The notes under the pieces were generated by a model. That model was not told where the DNA came from. It saw nothing but the letters and a program-made list of their open reading frames with translations, and did no database searches. A DNA stretch of 64,000 nt from Argopecten irradians. Lineage: Eukaryota; Mollusca; Bivalvia; Pectinida; Pectinidae. Location: assembly GCF_041381155.1 (NCBI RefSeq), contig NC_091144.1, positions 37,608,533 to 37,672,532 on the forward strand, written 5' to 3'. The translations under genes and the position numbers were made by a program. Of the stretch, positions 23,835 through 33,688 are shown one piece after another (positions within the stretch are counted from its first letter, which is position 1; the number at the start of each line of letters is the position of its first letter).

Positions 23835-24179
23835 GGTGATTGGACTAAATGAATGGACCTGATTTACTTTGGGCGCCTCTCACAGACACTGAAAAATAAA
23901 ATTGTTTTTTGTTTGTTCAATTTTATTGTTAGATAATATGGTATAAATTATTAAATACTGAATAACCTGTCAGTCAGTGTTATATGAAAAACTAATCATT
24001 TCCAAAGCAACAAATAAATTATATACCAATGAAATGATTGTCTAAACTGTGAACTTGCTAAATTTGGTAACCATATAATACTTATATCATATGACAATGT
24101 GTAACACTCCTGCAGAGAGGAAAAATGTAGTGGTTAATAAAACTGATGTTCAAACCCGGAACAAACACTAGCCTAATAC

Positions 24180-24365
24180 GGGGGTTTTGAGACCCCTTAA
24201 CGACGCGGGTAAAGTACTATTTATCGTCGATTAGTGCCACCTTCCGCTGATTATGACGTCACAAAATTCATGTCAAATGAAGACGTCATAATCACCGGAA
24301 GGTGGTACACTAATCGACAGTAAATAGGACTTTACTCGTGTCGTTTTGAGATCTTGAAACCCCCG
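24180..24365. mobile_element. palindromic foldback MITE (CRE-core family), copy 2
   Basis: A near-perfect palindrome of about 185 bp. The left arm GGGGTTTTGAGACCCC...CGGGTAAAGTACTATTTA...TCGATTAGTG is mirrored by CACTAATCGACAGTAAATAG...GAGATCTTGAAACCCCC. The centre contains ATTATGACGTCACAAAA and GAAGACGTCATAATC, i.e. two TGACGTC-type motifs facing each other. Confidence 0.85.
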
Positions 24366-24430
24366 TTTTGCTCTTACTGACTGAGCTACAATTCGTACAT
24401 GGTCACTAATGATCGAACCAGTCTGATACA

Positions 24431-24620
24431 GGGGTTTCGAGATCCCAAAACAGCTTGGGTGAAGTACAATGTACCGTCAATTAGTCCCACTTTCTTGTGA
24501 TTATGTGTCATCTGTTGGCGTGAATAACTGAATTTTGTGACGTCATACTCACCGGAAGGTGAAAATAATCGACGATAAATTGTACTTTACCCACATTGTT
24601 TTGGGACCTCATAACCCTCG
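24431..24620. mobile_element. palindromic foldback MITE (CRE-core family), copy 3
   Basis: Same layout as copy 2, only 65 bp away: GGGGTTTCGAGATCCC and CAATTAGTCCCAC on the left, AATAATCGACGATAAATTG and GGGACCTCATAACCC on the right. The centre has one intact TGTGACGTCATAC and one altered motif (TTATGTGTCATC). Confidence 0.8.
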
Positions 24621-25192
24621 TAACCTACACACTATACATGTACATCACTATGTAGACTAAAGCTGGGAAGGGAAATGTCAATGCCAATGGTTTGTACAGA
24701 CTGTACTTTGATTTCCTCATAGATTTATTGTAAACTATTTGAGGCCGTTTTAAGGGTATCAAAGGGGCATGAGAAGAGTATTACTATTAATTATAGACTA
24801 AATTTATACAGCAGTAACCCTTTTATTAGTGCAAGTGCTGTTATACAAGTTTTACTTTCGGTTTTGCATTACGTGCAGTGGCATGGCATCATCGACATGA
24901 AGCCGTGTACATCTAATTGTATCTATTGTATACCTTTTATGTCAGTGTTTAACTGTGTTATGGTTTATCTTTGATTTAAGTTAAAAGAAGATGGTTTTGG
25001 TTTTTAAAACAAGCATATATACCCAACTTTAATCAGTCGCCGGCCGTCGATGCAGCTTGTCGGCACGTTTTTTCATAACGGATCGACGTTTGTTAGACGC
25101 TTGTAACTTGAGAAAATCATTCGGAGTTACGTCCCTTCGACTGGAGTATTTGCAAGTTGGGCGTAACGTGTGGGAATATATCTAGCTACAAA

Positions 25193-28102
25193 ATGCCTCT
25201 AAAACGCATCCCAAATGTCCTCTCACCGAACCTATTACACGTGATAGCATCTATGGGACATGGGGATGAAATAGGTTTGTAGAACCATAACTGTCATTTC
25301 GAGTAATTCATTGTATTGGAGATCTAATGTTGGGCTAATAATCAGCTGATGTATTATATTGTACATTGCAACTGAGTTATGTACATGTACATGGCTCTTT
25401 TGATGTACAGACAAAGGGCTAAAAAACCTGTTCTGTTCTGTTGCCTGCAGTTTTACTATGAAATAGTCCAGGGGTGGATATAACGTCAGTGATAGTAACC
25501 CATAGATTTTCAGCGATGATTATAATTTAACACATGCATATCACATTTTCAACCCAATACGCACACCTTCATTTTTGTTATTAAATCAAATACGGTATAC
25601 AGGTATGCATGCACTTACAATTAATTTGCTTTGAAATTCCTGCATGATTGAATACCAATATACATGTATGTTATTATATAACCTGTACATATTTTATTCA
25701 TCATTTCAGTTCTGGCAGATGCTAATTTTCCAACAGCATCAGTTTGCAAGTCTGGACCTAAAGAAGTTCGAGCAGATGGTAAGTTCAACTTCACCAAGCT
25801 GGAAGATTTCTTGAAATTACAGTCATTCAGTAAAAAAAAACCTGCCTTAACGATTACTTCTATATAAAAACCACCTGTGTAATAAGATCACTTTAATAGA
25901 GTCCAAAATGACCAATTTCAAATGATTTGACCTGTGTATAAAGACCATTTTTCCATTGGTTGGTCTTTATAGACAGGTTTGACTATAATTTAAGTGAAAT
26001 TATAGAAAGATTGCTAAGCTTATAATATGTATCTGATGTAGATTCTGTTCCTAACCTTTCCAGGTATTGATATCCCCACCCTGATGGATGCTATCCTACA
26101 ATTATTGCCTTTGGATGCCTATGTGGAACGTCCTGTAAGCCCTTATCTATATACCAATTTTTGACGGATATGTAACATTTTAGACAATATCTGAACCTTC
26201 TTTACAGAAGGATAGACCTTTTCTATTTTCATTATACCTGCTGACATTTCTATCTTGTTTATAGCTTTTTTAAAAAGAATGATCACTTATGATCTCTGCG
26301 CCATTGGACTATCTCATTGTAAAACTGAAGGCAGCTCAGGGAATCAAAACTGAACCAATCACAGGCAAGCAAACATTTCCCTTGAAGACTACAGAGAAAG
26401 CGACGCCCAAATTCAAAGTCATACAGTAAACCACAGTGAACTGTTGTATGGCTCATTTGATGTACATCAAAGGACTAAATTACCTGTTCTGTTCTGTTGC
26501 CTCCAGTTTTACTATGAGATAGTCCAAGATTATACAGATCGTATGTGATCAGAACCCCTGGAGTATCGAGGATGATATAATATATCAAGTAGTAAAACTT
26601 GCTTATTACATCTACCTCTTTATCAAAGCAACATCTGTCAACTGCACATCAATATTGATGACGTCATCGCCATTACACACCACATGAAGTTATGACATCA
26701 CTGAATTGTTTTAATGAAACTTAGGTTCATAAACTAGCATGTGCAATCTGTTCTACCCTAGTGGTTGACAAAGTAATCTCTCATGGCTAAAACCAGTGAC
26801 AAATCGGTGAAAGGTAGGAGAATCTGCAAACATATTCTTGTTTAAAAGTACTGCAATCTGACATTAAGACAATTTCTATTAGAGTTACTTCCCTTTGCTT
26901 CAGTCGGTACCCTCATGTGATATACAGGTACAATGTTTACGTTGTAGATAGCACTCATGGACCTGGTGCCCAGTGACAAACAGAGAGGATTACAGACGCC
27001 AGTCTGGGAGACGTACAAAACCATAGCTAACAAACATGAGGGCAAACAGGTGCTTCATTAAAAATATTGTACCATTATTGTCTTAATTAGCATATGATAA
27101 TTAAGAAAACAAAATTATGTTTAAAGCCTGAAAAATCTTTAAATAAATATCTGAAGTCTAAAACTTTCTTAATGGTGTCTTTAGTCGTAAATCACAGATT
27201 TTAATTGGCATAAAAGTTGACTGTCAAAATTAAGTGAAAAACACCTTTTGACTTTTCTAGACCAAAGTATGATGTAAGGTACTGCAGCCAGATGGCATAT
27301 TTTTTCTTAGTAGCAACAGAGATTACTTAGGGTTTATACATCAATAATGAAAGGTAAAATAAAAGTATTTTACTATTTTAAATTCTTTAGGTTGATGTAC
27401 AGTTGGTTGAGCGATTTGCGTTTTACGAACGAGCTAAGAAAGCCTTTGCAGTAGTCCACACAGGGTGAGTTATGGTTGGCTAGGTGTTCATTGGTGCATG
27501 CCCTCTATCACGAGTGAAGTCATCCTCAATACTGCAGGGGCTGCTATCACTGACATTATATCCACCCCAGGTTTATTTCATAGTAAAACTGGAGGCAGTG
27601 TACATCAAAGGATCAAATTAATTGGCTCCTGAATTGCCTCCAGTTAATTTTTTTTTTAGTATACTATGAGATATTTCAGGGGTTGATATATAATATCAGT
27701 GATAGCAACCCCTGGAGAATCGAGGATGGAGTGAAGTGGGTCAAGATTTTGAAATGTTTAATCCCTAGGGGGTTTTATATACTAAATGAATATTGATACC
27801 ATTGATACCTAGTATTCATGGAGACAAAGGAAACTTTTGTGAGGTAGTGAAACCTGACTTAGCGACCACCTCTGTATAAAAACACCCTGCTTAGTAAGAC
27901 CACTGTTTGAGGGTCCATATTAAATTGAAAATTTACATATACAATTAAGCCGGTTTATAAAGACCATTTGGCTGTATTATTCAAAATTTATTTGCAAAAA
28001 AAAAAAGTTTCTATTCAGTAGCTAATTTCTTTTTTTGTTTTCATTTACAGAGAAACTGCCTTGTATGGAAATATCATTCTAAAGAAGGGAGTAATAGGCT
28101 AA
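25193..28102 (+). CDS. FUOM: L-fucose mutarotase, complete
   Basis: Interconverts alpha- and beta-L-fucose, feeding the fucose salvage pathway in the cytosol (RbsD/FucU fold). Six coding exons: 25193-25274, 25710-25778, 26064-26134, 26948-27049, 27391-27464, 28051-28102. They sum to 450 nt, 149 aa plus TAA, close to the human 154 aa I recall. All junctions are GT-AG and in phase. Landmarks: VLSPNLLHVIASMGHGDEI at the N-terminus, with the conserved HGDEI active-site His/Asp; KEVRADGIDIPTLMDAILQL; MDLVPSDKQRGLQTPVW; RFAFYERAKKAFAVVHTGET with the FYERAKKAFA signature; and the C-terminal LYGNIILKKGVIG. No missing residue or frameshift was noticed. The start ATG follows CTACAAA and matches the family N-terminus. 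Confidence 0.96.
25432..25520. mobile_element. single end of the CCAGGGGTTAC-type TIR repeat
   Basis: Contains CTGCAGTTTTACTATGAAAT, AGTCCAGGGGTGGATATAAC and GTCAGTGATAGTAACCC, the terminal block seen at many places in the window (26320, 27510, 29275, 32062, 50527, 51890, 55905, 59240). No mirrored partner is nearby. In FUOM intron 1. Confidence 0.6.
25828..25984. mobile_element. short TIR MITE (CAGTGAAACCTG family)
   Basis: The left end has CAGTAAAAAAAAACCTGCC and the right end TATAGACAGGTTTGACTATA. The interior has TATATAAAAACCACCTGTG. A compact copy of the family at 21532-22030. In FUOM intron 2. Confidence 0.7.
26320..26590. mobile_element. TIR repeat of the CCAGGGGTTAC family
   Basis: Two inverted ends: AAACTGAAGGCAGCTCAGGG...CTGAACCAATCACAGGC on the left, and GTTGCCTCCAGTTTTACTATG...CAGAACCCCTGGAGTATCG on the right. 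The middle (CCTTGAAGACTACAGAG, AAGCGACGCCC) resembles part of the R repeat near 51775 and 56130. In FUOM intron 3. Confidence 0.55.
27510..27729. mobile_element. complete TIR repeat of the CCAGGGGTTAC family
   Basis: The left TIR CATCCTCAATACTGCAGGGG...ATATCCACCCCAGG...GTAAAACTGGAGGCAG is mirrored on the right by TTGCCTCCAGTTAA...CAGGGGTTGATATATAA...CAACCCCTGGAGAATCGAGG. About 220 bp and non-coding. In FUOM intron 5. Confidence 0.7.
27846..27975. mobile_element. TIR MITE fragment (CAGTGAAACCTG family)
   Basis: AGTGAAACCTGACTTAGCGA, CCACCTCTGTATAAAAACAC and GGTTTATAAAGACCATTTGG match the family. The right terminal repeat is incomplete. In FUOM intron 5. Confidence 0.6.
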
Positions 28103-28336
28103 GGACGTAGACCTAGTTAATACACAAGGAAATAGCAAACAACGACCAAAAAAACATTCTCAGGCTTTTGAGGACATGATGTAACATTCCATATCTGTGA
28201 TTTATTCATTTTGTGAAAGCTTTTTGATTATGATATTAATATTATACATATCTCATTTAATTTTTAAAATCATGCATTTAATGTTATCATGATGTTAGAA
28301 TTACATTTGTAGAGCCCCATTTATTTGTCATTTTAT

Positions 28337-28342
28337 AATAAA
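28337..28342 (+). promoter_or_regulatory. FUOM poly(A) signal AATAAA
   Basis: A canonical AATAAA 235 nt after the FUOM stop codon. A second AATAAA-type motif lies near 28447. The cleavage site cannot be seen from sequence alone. Confidence 0.5.
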
Positions 28343-29274
28343 CCAGATCAATACAAATGAAATATGTTCATAATCAATAATTGATTTACAATACATTTAC
28401 ATTTGCTGGCACAGAGGCCTGTTGTATGAGATTGTCTTTATGTAATTAATAAATTACATGTACATTTAAAGTACAATAACATTGTTTATCCTATTGATTT
28501 CTGTGTAATATACGGTATATAGTTAAAGGTGCTGGGTGAAATGAGGGGATTTTAAAATTGTTTGACCAATATTTGTGTTCAAGGGCACAGGGACCTGGCA
28601 CAAATTTCAGACCAATTACAGTATTCACATATATATGAATATACTATCATAATAATACATACATGTATGTATTTGTTGAAAATTTGTTCCAGTCCCTGTG
28701 TACAAGGGTAGTAGTAATGAATACAATGTAGCATGGTATACAATATAATAATTGCAATATATCGATTGGTATTTGGAACTTCATCTGTGGCATATTTTAA
28801 TAAAATCTGTACTAACAGGACAGACATGGATTGTTGTAAATTTTTCATTCTTGAATACCATGTTTCCGGTATTTTCGCCAGGTTGATGTTTTCGTAATTT
28901 TGTGGGCCATTAATTGCCTTGGTCGCAAAATTGTGATCCATGAAACATTAAGTATCAGCTTAAATATATACACTTCTAACTGATCGCAAAATTTTGATTC
29001 ACTGAAATTTAGTTTTATAGTTTTTGGTCCAAATAAAGAGAATTGCAAGGTTGGCGAAAATAACCAGCTAATACGATAAATCTGGAGATTCTCTGTCCGA
29101 CTAAGCAGTCAAGGAGCAGCTTAATTAATGACATCTGAGATGATATTGGAGATGATCTATTACAATTGTCATTTATTGTCCATCGTCCATCAACTGCTGC
29201 AAGGAATTACCATTTTCAATTTCTTCTCAATAATCATGAGGCTTAGAGACTAGATATATTTGCAAGCTAGCCCA

Positions 29275-29590
29275 TCCTCGACATTCCAGGGGTTACTATC
29301 ACTGTTGTTATATCCTCCCCTTTTAAAGTAAAACTCAAAGCTAAGTGTGTGACAACAGATAAGACAGGTAGTTTGGTCATGTTCATCAAAAGAATTGAAT
29401 ACTGGTACACTGTGGTGGACTATGTGGTTTTTAAGTTGGGCATCGCGGTCTCTGTAATCTTCAAAGAAAGTCTCTGCAGGACTGTGATTGGTCAGTTTTT
29501 TTCTCCTGAACTGCTTTCAGTTTGCTATGAGATATTACAAAGGTGGATATAACAGCTGTGATGGTAACCCCTGGAGTATTGAGAATGGTA
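29275..29590. mobile_element. TIR repeat of the CCAGGGGTTAC family
   Basis: The left block CATTCCAGGGGTTACTATCA...GTTATATCCTCCCC is mirrored on the right by GTGGATATAACAGC...GATGGTAACCCCTGGAGTAT. The right side also has GATTGGTCAGTTTTTTTCTC, as in the R repeat. Confidence 0.65.
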
Positions 29591-29807
29591 TATAAGCAAG
29601 ATTGATGACTAAGATCATGATAAAAGTTATCAATGCAGCCCCATAAAACGATCTGAAAAGTATCAATATCAAAGATGATCAAGTCAACAGTTTTTATTTT
29701 TAAAGAAATAATTTTTTTTTTAATATCACTTAAAATCAGATGGTTTTTATTACCTTAACACATGACACATTATACAAGTAACCATTGAATGATAACTCCA
29801 TACATTG

Positions 29808-29945
29808 CTTGGTTTGGTTTGTTTAACATCCTATTAACAATGGTGGAGAAAAGCCGGAGTACCCAGAGAAAAACCAACCAACCAGTGGTCAGCCACTGCC
29901 CCACATGGGATTCAAACTCACAGCCCAGAGCACGGATTCTCAAAA
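29808..29945 (-). mobile_element. SINE fragment
   Basis: Reverse complement of the tRNA-headed SINE: AACATCCTATTAACA (tail), AGCCGGAGTACCCAGAGAAA (body), CCACATGGGATTCAAACTC (B-box region). The conserved block between tail and body is deleted. Confidence 0.75.
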
Positions 29946-31318
29946 AAGTTTGCAAACAAATTTTTTTTCATAACCTGTTGAAATTTAAAAAAAAAATAGT
30001 GACATAAATGCTTATAAGAAAGTTTTTAGACTATTTTTTTAATGTACAATACCATTGGTGTTTCAAGGATTCTTTTTTCCAAATCAAGACACAACGCTTA
30101 TGTTTTAATTGTGAAATCAAATTGATTTTTATAGTATGGGTATGAAAAAAAAGAATTGGCCAATCAGAAAGTAAGTTTTAGTATGAAAACAAAGAAAAGG
30201 TAATTATTGGTACATGTATATGTATTACATTTATATAGTGTACATAGATGAGTGTACATACAAAACAGGAAATGAAGAATTTTCTTATCATTAAATGCAT
30301 GATTCAATTAAGATACAGCTATTATATTAACTTTGACAGTCTGAATCTAACGCATGTGTCCTTTTGTGGATTTGTACCAGTTGAGTGTACCGAACTGATA
30401 CGGCACTGCCTAATGGAACACATTTTAGTTTTTCCAACATGGAGTTACCTGTATGAAAGATACGCCTCTAATTACAAAACTACTTATTTTCTATCTTAAC
30501 AATACTATGGATATATAAAAATAATACCTTAAATTTTTTCAAAATGCATTGAAATACATGTACATAGTAAGTCAAATTTCAATGTATATAAATCTATTAG
30601 ATTTTGTTTTCAAATGAAAGGAAATATCAATGACAAATGAAATACATCGGGTCCACCATCTTCGATCAAAGTGGAATGCTTCAAGAAACAAACAACGCAC
30701 CGTTTACATTCGGTGAGCACATGGCAAGTGATCAATTTAACAAACATTCTATTGCTACAAAACATTCAATATGATATTCATATCTAATATGAATTTGTCA
30801 TCTTCACATTTAAAGCCGGGATAAAATAAATAAATATTCTCCAAATATGACTCCATGAAGTACATGATGATGGTGGGAAAAACAGATGACTGGCAACAAC
30901 AATGTGCATTTTTAGAACATTTCACTCAGCGATTCACTCCATCAGAGTTACTTCCCTTTGTTTTTATCCCACCAGACGGAGTACAATGAAGGGATTTTAA
31001 AGTAACCCTGACAGATCAGAATCCGGTAACAACAAACTCTCAAACATAACAACCATTTTCAAATAACAAATCACAATAATTATAAATAATATATTGCACT
31101 GTATTAATTGTCATAAATCAATAATACATGTATATATAGTTCATAAGCAGATCTCTGTAAACAACTTCACATCTAACATTCATAATAAAATGCATGATAA
31201 TATATATAATGTCACTTCTTACTGAACTAAAATATCAGTCATATCCCACAAAATATGCACACACACTGTCAATCTAGTATTCACTAATAATTCACTTACA
31301 ATTTACACACAAACCACA

Positions 31319-31431
31319 GGACTTTGACGTTCTGTCAATAATATACATATGATAGCATAAATACACCCTATATATATATATTGGGTTTTATACATTCATG
31401 TTATATATTATTGACAGAACGTCCAACTCCT
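31319..31431. repeat. small foldback element
   Basis: GACGTTCTGTCAATAATATA on the left and TATATTATTGACAGAACGTC on the right are inverted, separated by about 50 bp of AT-rich sequence. It has the size and shape of a tiny MITE. Confidence 0.75.
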
Positions 31432-31734
31432 GTGCATAAACATGCACACAGTCAACATATCACCATTTCGAATGTTTTATAATTTAGTAAACATAGTAGG
31501 TGGTATACACAGAAACACTTAATACAGTTCATAGGTCTATAAACATGTATATATGAACATGAACATTGTTCTCAAAAGTCTATTGGTTTTTTAATATATA
31601 CCCTGGTAACCCATCTAAAATTATGAAGTTGAATTATCAAAGTTATAAATGCCTGTTGTATCAAGTAGTAGGTCAAACAACTGGTGATAGAGCTACAATT
31701 GTGGATAATTAGTTCAAAATCTTTTAAACAGACT

Positions 31735-31925
31735 AGGTCATTTAAGGGCAAGCCAGGTTAAGGAGTTGGAGGAAAGCCAGAGTACCAGGAGAAAAAACAC
31801 CATACCGCTGTTAGTACCTGGCAACTGCCCTAGATGCATGGAATCCGAACAAAAATTCAGAGGTTGTTGACTTGTGGCAATATGTCAGGACATCTTAACC
31901 ATTTGGCAACCTTGGCTCTTTGATT
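31735..31925 (-). mobile_element. SINE, nearly full length, diverged
   Basis: Reverse complement of the tRNA-headed SINE from the 3' block (GGTCATTTAAGGGCAAGCCA) to the head, where the complement of the A box is visible as TTAACCATTTGGCAACCTTG (GCCAAATGGTTAA). More diverged than the 27-246 copy. Confidence 0.75.
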
Positions 31926-32061
31926 GATAGCTATCATATCAGCCTATATTCTTGTAGCAGCCACATCATCAGATAATAAACTATTCTTAATTGAAATTTG
32001 TCTAGTAGCAGTCAAAGGCCAAGTCAGCCTTGACTAGTTTTTGTTTTATCTATCCCAAACA

Positions 32062-32146
32062 CATCCTCGATGCTTTATGGGTTACTATCACATTGTCCAG
32101 GGGTGGACATGACAACAGTGACAGTAACCCCTCGTAATTGATAATG
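32062..32146. mobile_element. compact CCAGGGGTTAC-family repeat
   Basis: ACATCCTCGATGCTTTATGG and GGGTTACTATCAC face GACAGTAACCCCTCG across only about 40 bp. It looks like two TIR ends joined with the interior lost. Confidence 0.55.
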
Positions 32147-33141
32147 CCACAAACATGATATAAACAATGCAGATCTGCTGTTGATCATTGTGAAGTAAAT
32201 GCAGCCACAACGTAATGATAAGCATGTTAAAACATATAAATCATTGCTAGTAAACCTAAATCAATCAGAATTTTTTTTTACAGTAAATACAGCCATATAT
32301 TAATCTATCTACATTATTAAAAAAAATATCATTACATTGCTTTAAACTAACTCACTACACATAATTTAAGAAAATATTTCTCATAAAACTTACTTTATAA
32401 AATCAAAAAAAAAATTAAGTTCAAAACTTGAGTAATTTAAATGAAATGTGTTCAGAAGGTAAAACATTTCCTATTAAAACAATGATAATGTCATGTTTTA
32501 CTCATTACAAGAAATATAGTAAAACCAGGCTCTGTCATATTCAGCTGGTAAAACTAGAGTTTTAAAATACAATTTTTCCATTAAAGTGGAATGTGAAGGT
32601 ACATGAACATGTATTTGAAAACAAATAGCACTAATCAAACTATTAATATCAATGTCAGAAAGTTTTAATCTATCTTGTTTTCTTATTATTATCAAAGGCA
32701 AAAGTTTCAGTGTTGATATATTCTTTTTCCATGGTAAAAGTAACGGTTCAAAACTGATGGTTATCTCCCCTTCTCACTTAATTATCTCCCCTACCTATAG
32801 ATTCAAGGACAGATAATATAACTTCACAATAGAAATAGTATGATACATATCAATATAACGAATCTTCATTGAACATTTCTCTAGCTCAATGTTAGAAAAA
32901 TACCTTACTTGGCAAAAACACATTCTTCAAATATATATCTTTAAAGAAATATTATAATGAGACAGTTAATAAAACTCAATACTTGAAAATTTACAATAAA
33001 AATAAGTTCCCTATAGCATTGAGAATGCTGTCTAATGTCATGATTATAAATTTTCTTTGATTAAAATAATATTTATTACAAATATATATATCCTATCAAG
33101 ATAAATTCAAAATTTTCTTTGATTAAAATCATATGTCTTAG

Positions 33142-33634
33142 CAGAAACATATATACATAGAGATTGGAAACTCCTTCTTTGTCTTTGTTGACAGGCAGAG
33201 GGACGTCCAGTTTATAGGCATTTTGCCTTGGCTAACTACTTTTAAGTGTATTCTTTTAAACATTAAATTTTTGCATCAACACAAAGTTTAAACATTATAC
33301 CATGTTTTGATGTGATCAGTTTTCCCGATTGATGTTATTTAATATGATTTTTTATAGCATGAAAATAAGCAATTTTACCTGGTTTTTCGAAAATCATGCA
33401 TTCAAAACCGGAAGTGTTCTATTCATAAATACAAGTAAGTTAAAATATCATTTTTTCTATCCAAAATCGTACTCAAACCATCTAAAATTTAGTGAACTTT
33501 TACAACATATCAAAGTCATTCTTTTATATTCAACTTTTTAAGAGTTTATCTAAAAACCCCTAAGCACATACAGAGGTACATCTGCCAATCATGAAATTGG
33601 AGGAGTTGCTAATCTATATGTATATATGTTTCTG
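33142..33634. mobile_element. TIR MITE, copy 1 flanking HSPA13
   Basis: The left end CAGAAACATATATACATAGA and right end CTATATGTATATATGTTTCTG (last base trimmed) are inverted repeats of about 30 bp. Flanks TCTTAG and TCTAAG may be a 6-bp target duplication. The interior is non-coding and matches 38147-38672 along its length (ACACAAAGTTTAAACATTAT, TTTTTCGAAAATCA, GTTTATCTAAAAACC). Confidence 0.8.
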
Positions 33635-33688
33635 GTCTAAGTATCACAATAAATTCAAAATTTTCTTTGACTAGAATGATATATGTTA

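Larger units (their letters stand above)
23889..25192. promoter_or_regulatory. head-to-head intergenic region of XPNPEP1 and FUOM
   Basis: XPNPEP1 (minus) and FUOM (plus) diverge from here. The visible XPNPEP1 coding exon has an upstream acceptor at 23889-23890, so its non-coding first exon should lie in the right part, probably around 25020-25150, where GC content rises (CGCCGGCCGTCG). That would leave only a short gap to the FUOM ATG at 25193. No TATA box was assigned. Two palindromic MITEs (24180-24365 and 24431-24620) with CRE-like cores occupy the middle. A shared bidirectional promoter is inference from arrangement. Confidence 0.5.
28343..33141. other. gene-free, repeat-rich intergenic DNA
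   Basis: No exon with recognisable content on either strand. The 120-codon minus frame at 28579-28941 and others are Tyr/Ile-rich chance frames. Annotated repeats inside are 29275-29590, 29808-29945, 31319-31431, 31735-31925 and 32062-32146. Confidence 0.5.

Noticed and set aside
28579-28941. 120-codon minus-strand frame downstream of FUOM
   Set aside because: Tyr/Ile/Met-rich chance composition, overlaps the FUOM 3' region, no similarity recognised.
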